Source of the DNA: Vagococcus acidifermentans
GTDB lineage: Bacteria > Bacillota > Bacilli > Lactobacillales > Vagococcaceae
NCBI RefSeq assembly: GCF_003987655.1
Contig: NZ_NGKC01000001.1
Coordinates: 186,001-250,000 of the forward strand
DNA length: 64,000 bases
Reading direction: 5' to 3'
A program made the position numbers and the translations under genes. The notes beneath the pieces are model-generated. The model did no database searches. It saw only the letters and a list, made by a program, of their open reading frames with translations, and was not told the origin of the DNA. Positions 9,396 to 17,465 of this stretch are shown piece after piece. Every line of letters starts with the position of its first letter. Positions within the stretch are counted from its first letter, which is position 1.

Positions 9396-9887
9396 CTACT
9401 CCTTTGTCTTTCGTTGGTAGTGTCCGCTTTTTCCGCCTGTTTTCTCCAGCAGCATCACTGAGTGTATCGTCATTTCTTTATCCATCCCCTTGCACATATC
9501 GTAAATCGTCAGCAAAGCGACCGTCACGCCTGTCAACGCCTCCATTTCAACCCCGGTCTTGCCGGTCACTTTGGCAGTGCAGATGACTTCGATTTCTGAC
9601 GTTTCCTCATGTTCCACAAAGGTAACCGTGCTTTTTTCCAAAAAAAGCGGGTGGCACATGGGAATCAGTTCGCCGGTCCGTTTCGTGCCCATGATGCCGG
9701 CGACTTGAGCCGTTCCGAGCACGTTGCCTTTTTTGATGGCTCCTTCACGGACAGCATTGAACGTTTCCGGCTGCAGTGTGATTCTGCCGCTGGCGGTGGC
9801 TTGGCGGGTGGTTTCTTTTTTTTCTGAGACATCGACCATGATGGCGTTTCCATCGCGGTCAATGTGTGTTAAACGGTTTCGTTCCAT
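9396..9887 (-). CDS. moaC: Cyclic pyranopterin monophosphate synthase MoaC
   Basis: MoaC completes cyclic pyranopterin monophosphate formation after MoaA. The family core is present: MVDVSEK, GTAQVAGIMGTKRTGELIPMCHP, and the C-terminal GVEMEALTGVTVALLTIYDMCK. The ATG at 9887 has AAAGAGG upstream; an in-frame ATG six codons earlier overlaps the modC end and is less likely. The 163-residue length is normal. Confidence 0.95.
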   Translation of the reverse strand: MERNRLTHIDRDGNAIMVDVSEKKETTRQATASGRITLQPETFNAVREGAIKKGNVLGTAQVAGIMGTKRTGELIPMCHPLFLEKSTVTFVEHEETSEIEVICTAKVTGKTGVEMEALTGVTVALLTIYDMCKGMDKEMTIHSVMLLEKTGGKSGHYQRKTKE

Positions 9888-9905
9888 GTTAAGTTCCTCT
9901 TTCAT

Positions 9906-10949
9906 TCAATTCTTTTTCAGCAGCAGGATGTCATTGGCTGCCACACTTAAATATCCTGTGTTCGGCAGCTCATTTTTACCTTCTTTTGCCTGTTTCCACC
10001 AGAAAGGTTGAGAGCCGCCTGATGTTACCACGCAGCGCCACTCAAAGGGCCCCTCTATCTGTTTTTGCAGTGTGACAGGAAAACTGTTTACACCACTGTT
10101 GTCAGACGCCGGGAAAAACGAGTGGGCACGAATGCCGACAAACGCAATATCTTCCGGAATGTCCCTGTCCAGCGTAAACGTCAGTCCCCAATCATCAGCT
10201 GCAAGTGTACGGCGGGACAGCTGTGTTACCGGCGAAAAATTTTTGCAGCCGGTCAGTTTGGCACTGGTCAGGCAGCGCGGGTGATTGAACAAGTCCTGTG
10301 TGCGGCCGTGTTCGATAATTCGGCCGTTGTCAAGAATAGCCAGCTTGTTGCACAGATGGTAGGCTTCGTCACGGTTGTGCGTGACCAGAATCACATCATT
10401 TGGAAATGCCTCCAGAATCTGCGCCAGCTCAACTTCCAAATACTCTTTCAAATGGGCATCCAGTGCAGAAAAAGGTTCGTCAAGCAGCAGAATGTCCGGT
10501 TTGGAAGCCAGCAGCCTTGCCAGTGCGACGCGCTGCTGCTGTCCGCCGGAAAGGTTGGCGGGATACATTGCCAGCAAGTGTTCCAATCGAAACAGCCGGG
10601 CCAGCTCATACAGCCTGTCCTGCTTTTCTTTGCCGCTACCGGTCATGCCGCAGAGAATATTTTTGGCAACGGAAAAATGGGGGAACAAGGCGTAATGCTG
10701 GAACAAATAGCCGACACGCCTTTTTTGCGGCGGCAGATTGATGCCTTTTTCCGAATCAAACAGAACACGGCCGTTGACGCAGATTTTTCCGCTGTCCGGT
10801 GTTTCAATGCCGGCTAAACATTTTAATGTCATGCTTTTGCCGTCACCTGACGCCCCGAGAACACCGGTCACGTCATTTTGGGATGTCAGAGAGACATCCA
10901 GCCGGAACTGCGGCAGTTCTTTCCGGATAGTAGCAGAGAGGCTCATCAT
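9906..10949 (-). CDS. modC: Molybdate ABC transporter ATP-binding protein ModC
   Basis: This ATPase energises molybdate import with ModB. It has Walker A GASGDGKS, Q-loop LFQHYALFPH, signature LSGGQQQRVALAR, Walker B ILLLDEPFSALD, and a C-terminal regulatory TOBE-like region of ~110 residues. The ATG at 10949 follows AAAGGTG and lies 2 nt past the modB stop; longer in-frame starts would run back into modB. The context with modB and divergent modA supports molybdate (or tungstate) as substrate. Confidence 0.93.
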   Translation of the reverse strand: MMSLSATIRKELPQFRLDVSLTSQNDVTGVLGASGDGKSMTLKCLAGIETPDSGKICVNGRVLFDSEKGINLPPQKRRVGYLFQHYALFPHFSVAKNILCGMTGSGKEKQDRLYELARLFRLEHLLAMYPANLSGGQQQRVALARLLASKPDILLLDEPFSALDAHLKEYLEVELAQILEAFPNDVILVTHNRDEAYHLCNKLAILDNGRIIEHGRTQDLFNHPRCLTSAKLTGCKNFSPVTQLSRRTLAADDWGLTFTLDRDIPEDIAFVGIRAHSFFPASDNSGVNSFPVTLQKQIEGPFEWRCVVTSGGSQPFWWKQAKEGKNELPNTGYLSVAANDILLLKKN

Positions 10950-10951
10950 TT

Positions 10952-11626
10952 TCACACCTTTGCAGAGCGCCGCTCTTTTGCGGCAAACAGATTCATCAAA
11001 ACAACAATCACAAATGAGATACACACGATGATAAACACATAATCATAAGCATCTGTCAAATTGCCTGAAGCGACAGAGGAATAAATGGCAAGCGGCAGCG
11101 TCCGGGTCTTGCCGGCAATATTACCGGCAATCATGGTTGTGGCGCCGAACTCGCCCAGTCCTCTGGCAAAGGCTAAAATCCCGCCCGTCATGACTCCGGG
11201 CAGTGAAATCGGCAAGATGATTCGCCAGAAGATATAGCGGTCAGACAATCCGAGTGTCTGGGCCGCATGAATCAGCGAGGCATCCACCTGGGAAAAGGCT
11301 CCTCTGGCAGAGCGGTACATCAACGGAAAGGAGACAACGACCGCTGCCAGTACGGTGGCGCCCCATGAAAAAACCAGCTTGATGCTGAAAAATTCCAGAA
11401 GAAAAGCGCCGGCGGGACGCTGTACTCCGAAAAGATAAAGCAAAAAGAAGCCCACAACAGTCGGCGGCAGAACCAGCGGCAAAGTCAACAGGCCATCAAT
11501 GACTGCCTGCAGTTTTTGATGCCGCAGGGAACAGACCCAGCGGGCGGTGAGTATCCCCAGAAAGAAAGTAATGACAATGGACGCGGCGGCCGTCCGCATA
11601 GAAATCAGTACGGGAGAAAAATCCAT
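10952..11626 (-). CDS. modB: Molybdate ABC transporter permease ModB
   Basis: This is a BPD-type permease of 224 residues with about five transmembrane segments. The permease EAA-type loop appears as AAQTLGLSDRYIFWRIILPISLPGVMTGGILAFARGLGEFGAT, and RGLGEFGAT is characteristic of ModB. The gene is coupled to modC and follows the moeA-like gene by 22 bp. Confidence 0.94.
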   Translation of the reverse strand: MDFSPVLISMRTAAASIVITFFLGILTARWVCSLRHQKLQAVIDGLLTLPLVLPPTVVGFFLLYLFGVQRPAGAFLLEFFSIKLVFSWGATVLAAVVVSFPLMYRSARGAFSQVDASLIHAAQTLGLSDRYIFWRIILPISLPGVMTGGILAFARGLGEFGATTMIAGNIAGKTRTLPLAIYSSVASGNLTDAYDYVFIIVCISFVIVVLMNLFAAKERRSAKV

Positions 11627-11648
11627 GTGTTCGCACCTCGCTTTGTGT

Positions 11649-12626
11649 TTATAGCAGTCCGCCGTGTCCGAGGGCAGCGATGTCTGCGGCTGACACGGCT
11701 ACATCGGCCATCACCCGCGGGAAAATCATGTCGAAAACAGTCTGCTTCTCATACATAACAGAACCCGGCAGTCCCATAATGACTTGCCCGGCCTCCGTAT
11801 AGGCTAATAAAAACATTGCGCCGGGAAAAACAGGTGTGCCGTAGCTGATGATGTCAGCTCCCGTTTGTTTGATAGCGCCGGGCGTTAAATCATCCGGGTC
11901 GACGCTCATGCCGCCTGTACAGAGAATGATGTCTGCGCCTTGTGCCAGAGCCTTGTTAATGGCTGCTGTGATGTCTTCCCGGACATCATCGACGGTGTAG
12001 TGGGCAATCATTTCGGCAGGAAAAGCTTGCAGTTTTTCTTGGATCACCGGTGTGAATGTATCGTCAATCAGTCCGTTGAAGACTTCACTGCCGGTCGTCA
12101 CGACTGCGACGCGCTTAACCGTATAGGGCGTGACGCTCAAAACAGGCTGTCCGCTAATTAATTGCTTCACGCCATCCAGTTTTTCTTGTTCGATAAAAAG
12201 CGGGATGATGCGCGTGGCGGCCAGACGCTGCCCTTTTTTGACAGGCGAAAAAGTCGGGATGGTAGCCACCATCATGTCGCCGTAAGTATTTATGTGATTC
12301 AGACGGGGCAGGTCGATTTGCAGCAGTCCGTCACAAGTTGCCAAAGATTCGATTTTCCCTTCGCTCGGTGCTGTCGGCTGTATGTTGGCGCCGGCGCACA
12401 ACTGGTAGAGGAAACGGGCGGCATCTTCTTCATGGACGATGTCATCGTGTCCGTCCCAGACATACACGTGTTTTTTCCCGATTGCCAGCAGTTGGGGAAT
12501 ATCTTCCTGCGTCAGGATGTGTCCCCGCTTAAAGAGCGGCCCTTTGGAGACATCCTTGACGATTTGTGTCAAGTCCTGGCACAATGTATGCCCGACTGCA
12601 TCGGTTGTTTTCATCCGTCTTAGCAT
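11649..12626 (-). CDS. MoeA-like molybdopterin-binding protein, short form
   Basis: The C-terminal two thirds has a MoeA/MogA molybdopterin-binding fold (VTTGSEVFNGLIDD, then ILCTGGMSVDPDDLTPGAIKQTG and VIMGLPGSVMYEKQTVFD). At 325 residues it is clearly shorter than canonical MoeA (~400) and appears to lack the full N-terminal region and C-terminal beta-barrel. Similar proteins are known beside molybdenum hydroxylase genes. It probably handles adenylated molybdopterin or a late cofactor step. It is the first gene of the leftward operon, divergent from modA. Confidence 0.82.
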   Translation of the reverse strand: MLRRMKTTDAVGHTLCQDLTQIVKDVSKGPLFKRGHILTQEDIPQLLAIGKKHVYVWDGHDDIVHEEDAARFLYQLCAGANIQPTAPSEGKIESLATCDGLLQIDLPRLNHINTYGDMMVATIPTFSPVKKGQRLAATRIIPLFIEQEKLDGVKQLISGQPVLSVTPYTVKRVAVVTTGSEVFNGLIDDTFTPVIQEKLQAFPAEMIAHYTVDDVREDITAAINKALAQGADIILCTGGMSVDPDDLTPGAIKQTGADIISYGTPVFPGAMFLLAYTEAGQVIMGLPGSVMYEKQTVFDMIFPRVMADVAVSAADIAALGHGGLL

Positions 12627-12640
12627 AGACAGCTCCTTCT

Positions 12641-12688
12641 CAGCTGACTGTCAGCTGAATTTGTTTATACGATCACAGATAAATCGTA
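12641..12688. promoter_or_regulatory. Two palindromes in the moeA-like/modA divergent region
   Basis: CAGCTGAC (12641-12648) and GTCAGCTG (12650-12657) form a perfect 8-bp palindrome with one central base, 15 bp before the leftward moeA-like gene. A second inverted pair, TACGAT (12668-12673) and ATCGTA (12683-12688), lies beside it. The placement between divergent molybdenum genes suggests operators, but neither matches a ModE box that I recognise. Confidence 0.4.
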
Positions 12689-12821
12689 CCACTAACAAAA
12701 AACGTTTTCAATAAGAAAAAGAAAATTTTTTATAACTTCATAATTTTTTTAAGGAAACGCTGTCTTTTCAAAAATCAACGTGTTAGAATAAGCCTGTAAA
12801 TTAAAGGAGGTCTACTAAACA

Positions 12822-13640
12822 ATGAAAAAAAGCCTTGGTGTTATCGCCTTTTCAGCACTCGCTGCCCTTTTTTTGTCCGCTTGTTCTTCACCAGAAGCAA
12901 AACAAACTGCGTCATCTTCCGGCAGTTCGACAGAAAAAAAAGAAACCGTGACGTTGACCATTGCCGCTGCCGCCAGTTTGGAATATGTGTTTGAAGAAAA
13001 ACTGATTCCGATGTTTGAAAAAGAAAATCCGCATCTCACAGTGCAAGGTACATACGACAGTTCCGGTAAATTACAAACACAAATCGAAGAGCGGATGCCC
13101 GCCGATATTTTCATGTCCGCCGCAGAAAAACAGATGACCGCACTGGTGAATCAAGACCTGATTGAAAAAGACACAGTCAACGACCTGCTCATCAATAAGA
13201 TTGTCTTGATAGCCTCGCCTGGTGCAGCGAATCAGTTTAAGACGTTTGCAGACATAACTGCCAGCCAGATGATTGCTCTGGGAGACCCTGAGAGTGTACC
13301 GGTAGGCCAATATTCAAAGGAAGCGCTCGAAAATCTGGGGCTGTGGGCAGACATCCAAGACAGAGTCAGTTTTGGTACGAATGTCACGGAAGTGCTGAAC
13401 TGGGTGGCAGAGGGCAGTGCCGATGCCGGTATCGTCTACGCAACAGATGCAGCGACAACGGATAAAGTCATAGTGGTGGCAGAAGCTCCTGCCGGAAGTC
13501 TGGCCAGTGATGTGATTTATCCGGTAGGCCGCATATCCTACTCCGAACATCCGGCAGAGGCCGGCTTGCTGCTGGAATTTCTCGATTCCAAACCCGCACG
13601 GGACATTTTTGCAGCATACGGTTTCACAGTCAATCAATAG
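12822..13640 (+). CDS. modA: Molybdate-binding lipoprotein ModA
   Basis: This is the extracytoplasmic binding protein of the Mod transporter. A lipoprotein signal ends in LSAC (Cys21), followed by a Ser-rich linker and the ModA fold: LTIAAAASLEYVFEEKLIPMFE, then YDSSGKLQTQIEERMPADIFMSA, and the late GSADAGIVYATDA. The start has an AAAGGAGGT site. It is transcribed away from the rest of the molybdenum operon, from a possible TAGAAT -10 box at 12784. Confidence 0.94.
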   Translation: MKKSLGVIAFSALAALFLSACSSPEAKQTASSSGSSTEKKETVTLTIAAAASLEYVFEEKLIPMFEKENPHLTVQGTYDSSGKLQTQIEERMPADIFMSAAEKQMTALVNQDLIEKDTVNDLLINKIVLIASPGAANQFKTFADITASQMIALGDPESVPVGQYSKEALENLGLWADIQDRVSFGTNVTEVLNWVAEGSADAGIVYATDAATTDKVIVVAEAPAGSLASDVIYPVGRISYSEHPAEAGLLLEFLDSKPARDIFAAYGFTVNQ

Positions 13641-13700
13641 CCCGTTTGCTTTCTTTTCTGTTATAATAGGCTGAATCCTTTACACAGAAAGAAGAGAGTT

Positions 13701-14819
13701 ATGGAAAGTTATGTGATGCCGATAAAGATAGCCGCAATTATTTTTCCGTTTTTGGCGCTGTTTTTATCATTACCGATATTAATACACCAGTACCGTAAAT
13801 ACGGCGTGTTTGTCCGCTGGTACGGTGTGGTGATTTACAGCTTTATCTTTTATTTGCTAGTTGCCTATTTTTTAGTGATACTGCCGCTGCCTGAAATGGC
13901 TGATGTAGCCAAGCTCACAACACCTGCATATAATTTGAAACTGTTCACCTTTGTCAGGGAGTTTCAGCATGAAACGGTGCTGGTTCTGAGCGATCCGGGC
14001 ACTTATCTGACTGCATTAAGACAGCCGGTTGTGATACAGCCACTGTTCAATGTCTTTCTGACAGTACCCTTTGGCGTCTATTTACGCTACTATTTCAAGC
14101 GGAATTTAAGACAAACTGTGATGTTAACCTTTCTGCTGTCACTGTTTTTTGAACTGACGCAGTTGAGCGGGCTTTACGGTATTTATCCACGTCCTTACCG
14201 CTTGTTTGATGTGGACGACTTGTTGTTGAACACAATCGGCGGAGTGGCCGGTTACTGGCTGATGCCGGTCTTGCAGCGCATGTTTCCAAGGGAGGCTGCT
14301 ATCCGTTCTCTCATCGAGTCGCCGGAGCGGCACCGTGTCACGATGCTTCGCCGGTTGGTCGCTTTTACCTCAGATGCAATCATTGTGAGTTTTTTGCTGG
14401 ATGTGCTGCCGAAAATAATCAGCAGTCTATTAGGCGTGTTCACCTTGCCTGTTGCCCTCGCTGTGTATCATATCATTGTGCCGAAATTTTTATTGCAAGG
14501 ACAGACGCTGGGGAAAAAGCTGGTCAACATCCGCATCGTGTCCGAAGAAAATGGGGACGTGCCGCTGCGGAGCTTGATCAAACGCCAGCTACTGCTCTAT
14601 GGCGTGATTGTTCCGATTATTTTTTACTTGCTGCCGAATTCATTGACGGCCACCGGTGTTGTACCCCTTGACGAACTGGATTTGTACTACTTTCTAATCT
14701 TGTTATTTGGCGGCTTTGCTGTGCTGTTTGCCCTGCATGTGATCTGGCAAAGTGTCTTCAAGAAAGACCGGTTGATCTATGAGGAGCTGTCCCGGACGAA
14801 ACAAATCAGTACGAAATAA
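13701..14819 (+). CDS. VanZ-RDD fusion membrane protein
   Basis: The protein has 372 residues. The N-terminal ~200 residues have VanZ-like membrane segments (FELTQLSGLYGIYPRPYRLFDVDDLLLNTIGG is a VanZ hallmark region), and the C-terminal ~150 residues form an RDD domain (RRLVAFTSDAIIVSFLL, then QTLGKKLVNIRIVSEE). RDD domains are membrane modules suspected in ion or solute transport. The gene stands alone between modA and a terminator. Function is unknown, but the two-domain architecture is clear. Confidence 0.85.
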   Translation: MESYVMPIKIAAIIFPFLALFLSLPILIHQYRKYGVFVRWYGVVIYSFIFYLLVAYFLVILPLPEMADVAKLTTPAYNLKLFTFVREFQHETVLVLSDPGTYLTALRQPVVIQPLFNVFLTVPFGVYLRYYFKRNLRQTVMLTFLLSLFFELTQLSGLYGIYPRPYRLFDVDDLLLNTIGGVAGYWLMPVLQRMFPREAAIRSLIESPERHRVTMLRRLVAFTSDAIIVSFLLDVLPKIISSLLGVFTLPVALAVYHIIVPKFLLQGQTLGKKLVNIRIVSEENGDVPLRSLIKRQLLLYGVIVPIIFYLLPNSLTATGVVPLDELDLYYFLILLFGGFAVLFALHVIWQSVFKKDRLIYEELSRTKQISTK

Positions 14820-14835
14820 CCGACCGGTGAAGTGA

Positions 14836-14859
14836 GGACCTGTGTGTAAGCACAGGCCC
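14836..14859 (+). terminator. Terminator after the VanZ-RDD gene
   Basis: The stem GGACCTGTG / CACAGGCCC has one mismatch and a 6-nt loop and is followed by a T run (TTTTT). Confidence 0.75.
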
Positions 14860-14908
14860 TTTTTGCACAAAAGAAAGAAAACAACTTACGAAAGAAAATT
14901 CATTAGCG

Positions 14909-14937
14909 TTGAGTAAGCTTTTGCACTGTGCTAAAAT
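14909..14937 (+). promoter_or_regulatory. Sigma-A promoter for the deoR-type gene
   Basis: TTGAGT (14909-14914), a 17-bp spacer and TAAAAT (14932-14937) lie 20 bp before the start codon. Confidence 0.6.
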
Positions 14938-14957
14938 ACAACTGGAGGCGATGCCAA

Positions 14958-15701
14958 ATGACACGAGAAGAACAGCTGATAGCCATCGTTAGTCAGCACA
15001 AAAAAATCGAAGTGAATGAGCTGGCAGAACAGTTGAATGTTTCAAAGGTCACGATTCGAAAAGACCTTGATAAACTGGAATCCCGGGGAATCCTGCACCG
15101 TCAGCACGGTTATGCACTGATTAATAATGAAGATGATATCAATTACCGGCTAGCGAAAAATTATGACTTAAAGAAAAAAATTGCCAAAAAAGCAGCAGAA
15201 ACGGTACAAGACGGCGATACCGTCATGATAGAATCCGGTTCGACCTGCGCACTGCTGGCTGAAGAACTGGCGTTTCAAAAGACAGATGTCACGATTATCA
15301 CCAATTCCTGTTTCATTTCAAGTTACGTAAGAAAATCAGAAACAGTCAAAGTCATTTTACTGGGCGGCGAATACCAGAAAGAATCGCAAGTTTGCGTCGG
15401 TCCTCTTGTCAAACTGATGGCGAGTAATTTTTACGTTGACAAACTATTTATCGGGATTGACGGGTTTGACAGAGAGCGGGGGTTTACCGGCTCGGATGTT
15501 TCCCGCTGTGTAACGACGCGAGAGCTGTCTGAGTCGGCTGAACAGACAATCATCTTGACCGATTCAAGTAAATTCACCAACCGCGGAATCATTACCGAGT
15601 TCTCTTTTCAGGATATTGCCAAAGTTTACACTGACGGCAACATCAACCCAGAAGACCGGTCGTTTCTTAGCGGTAAAGGCATAGAGATTATCACTGTTTA
15701 A
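14958..15701 (+). CDS. DeoR/GlpR-family transcriptional regulator
   Basis: An N-terminal DeoR winged helix-turn-helix (VNELAEQLNVSKVTIRKDLDKLESRGILHRQHGYAL, residues ~25-60) is joined to a sugar-phosphate-sensing domain (ESGSTCALLAEEL, ITNSCFISSYV, DKLFIGIDGFDRERGFTGSD). ATG 14958 has GGAGG 9 nt upstream; an earlier in-frame start is unsupported. No sugar operon follows directly. The nearest downstream gene is wrbA, so its target and effector are unknown. Confidence 0.9.
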   Translation: MTREEQLIAIVSQHKKIEVNELAEQLNVSKVTIRKDLDKLESRGILHRQHGYALINNEDDINYRLAKNYDLKKKIAKKAAETVQDGDTVMIESGSTCALLAEELAFQKTDVTIITNSCFISSYVRKSETVKVILLGGEYQKESQVCVGPLVKLMASNFYVDKLFIGIDGFDRERGFTGSDVSRCVTTRELSESAEQTIILTDSSKFTNRGIITEFSFQDIAKVYTDGNINPEDRSFLSGKGIEIITV

Positions 15702-15803
15702 GAGAAAGGCGATGTGTATCGCTTTTTTTCTTTGAGCAAAAAAATTGAACTATCCACTTATTTTTAGTAAGTTATTAATATCAAGTGTTTGGAGGAATGA
15801 CAA

Positions 15804-16409
15804 ATGACTAAATTATTAATAGCTTATTATAGTTCAACAGGAAGCAATACAAAAATGGCCGAGTGGGCAAAAGAAGCCGCAGAAGCTGCAGGTGCAGAGG
15901 TGCGTGTTAGAAAAATTCATGAATTAGCACCTGATGTGGCGATTGATTCGAACCCGTTATGGCGTAAAAATGTGGATGCCACCAGCGATATTCCAGAAGC
16001 AAGCAGTGCGGATTTGGAATGGGCAGATGCGTACATCTTTTCATCACCATCCCGCTTTGGTGTCATGGCCAGCCAAATGAAGCAGTTTTTTGATCTGCAG
16101 GGCGGTTTATGGGGTGCCGGCAAACTGGCAAACAAGTTTGTCACAGCTTTTTCCAGTGCGCAAAATCCGCATGGTGGACAAGAGCAAGTAATCCAAGGGA
16201 TTTACACAGTCATGCAACACTGGGGTGCAATTATTGTTCCGGCAGGATTTGTCAATATGTCCACGTTTGGCGCCGGCGGCAATCCATACGGTACAAGCGC
16301 TACTATTGACGGCGAAGGTAATATGGTGGATGAAGAAGCAGTGAAAGCAGCTGTCAAAGACCAAACCACCCGTTTGCTGGATGTTGCCGGAGCGTATGTG
16401 AATAGATAA
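15804..16409 (+). CDS. wrbA: WrbA-type flavodoxin-like NAD(P)H:quinone oxidoreductase
   Basis: This 201-residue FMN-binding protein has a flavodoxin phosphate loop YYSSTGSNTKMAEWA at the N-terminus, FSSPSRFGVMASQMKQFFDLQGGLW in the middle and GGNPYGTSA near the end. WrbA enzymes reduce quinones by two electrons. A GGAGG site precedes the ATG. It ends in its own terminator and marks the left edge of the surface-protein island. A decayed second copy of this gene lies at 26.2-26.6 kb, and a more distant relic at 25.6 kb. Confidence 0.9.
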   Translation: MTKLLIAYYSSTGSNTKMAEWAKEAAEAAGAEVRVRKIHELAPDVAIDSNPLWRKNVDATSDIPEASSADLEWADAYIFSSPSRFGVMASQMKQFFDLQGGLWGAGKLANKFVTAFSSAQNPHGGQEQVIQGIYTVMQHWGAIIVPAGFVNMSTFGAGGNPYGTSATIDGEGNMVDEEAVKAAVKDQTTRLLDVAGAYVNR

Positions 16410-16469
16410 TAAAGATGATTTTTATAAAGAAACAAGTTTTAGAATACACTGAATAGTATTAGTAAAAAT

Positions 16470-16512
16470 ACAGAATGATTTGGGTTAAGGACTAGTTTAA
16501 CCAATCATTCTG
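16470..16512 (+). terminator. Terminator after wrbA
   Basis: A long stem with small mismatches pairs ACAGAATGATTTGGGTTAA with TTAACCAATCATTCTGT and is followed by T6. Confidence 0.75.
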
Positions 16513-17465
16513 TTTTTTGCTTTTTTCAAACTGAGACAGTCATTTGGTATTATTAGCCGCCATAAAAGTCTATACTTTATTCTGGAAAATATCATTTTTT
16601 TATAATATTATAAAAAGTTGTCGGAAGTCACTTTTTAAAATAAAGTCATTTTCGTGAACGTTTATGGTTATTTGTGGATATTAAGAACTGCTTTGTAGAT
16701 ATAATTATTCACTTTAAAATCAAAAGATTAATAACAGAACAAAAACATGAGAAATGTTGTTGTATAACAGGTGTTAGAGTATAATAAAATTTCTAAAGAT
16801 ATCTTTACAGAACGTTTTTTTATTTGTCAAATTCTCATAGGACGCTAAATGGTTGTCAGTGTCGTTTAGTTCGTTTTTTTAAAAGTATATACTATTGATG
16901 TTAGGTGCATTTTTGTGTTTATCGAGGTAAAACTCTAATGTTAACGTCTTTAAATTTTAAAAAAGCTATTAGTGAAAAGAATGTTCAATTCAGCCTAGCT
17001 GCCCTACTAATTTAGCTGTAGTTTTGATAATTTTTTTGATAATCATGCTTATAGAGTTTTGACGGATGGGTTATATGAAGTTATATAAGTCAAACGCAAG
17101 AAGATCAAACCGGAAATTTTGATTGTGGAGATATGTTGAACCATAGAGGGTGTTAGATTGATTGTTCTGGGCGGATACTTTACCTCGTGCTCTAAAAAGA
17201 TAAGCTAAATGATCTCCTTACCTTTGAACAACGCAAGCAGACTCAATGCTCATAAAAAAATAATAGCATGAATCAGCGACAACATTAAAGACTATTTGTC
17301 TAATTGATATCTATAGTATGAAAAATCGAAAAATTTCGAAAATTCCATCAGTCAATCAAACTGTTTAAAGTTGATTATTGACAATACAAATTTTTAAAAG
17401 CGGGAAAGGAGTGATTGCTCCTAAGTGAAAATATGAACATATCAAATAAAAAGGAGGAAAGGATC
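16513..17465. other. AT-rich gene-free stretch with promoter and a sipW relic
   Basis: No intact gene is visible in these ~950 bases. It holds a plausible sigma-A promoter, TTGTTG (16757-16762), 17 bp, TATAAT (16780-16785), and the signal-peptidase relic listed separately. The promoter lies where a sipW gene would once have begun. No RNA gene was recognised. Confidence 0.6.
17041..17135 (+). pseudogene. Relic of SipW-type signal peptidase gene
   Basis: Bases 17047-17070 translate to AYRVLTDG, and, after a frameshift, ~17088-17135 to QTQEDQTGNFDCGDMLN. The intact signal peptidase at 27.4 kb reads GYRVYSVLTDSM and KTQKDQTGNFDRGDMIV at the same spacing. The DNA match is visible too (shared ACCGGAAATTTTGAT). 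The fragment is frameshifted, lacks both ends, and cannot be expressed. It marks the left end of a former second copy of the sipW locus. Confidence 0.8.

Noticed and set aside
10065-10817. 250-codon plus-strand frame
   Set aside because: It is antisense to modC, whose ABC motifs are unambiguous.
12162-12623. 153-codon plus-strand frame
   Set aside because: It is antisense to the MoeA-like gene and low in recognisable features.
16513-17465. Small RNA or riboswitch in the AT-rich gap after wrbA
   Set aside because: No stable fold or known motif was seen beyond the terminator; the visible signal is a signal-peptidase relic.
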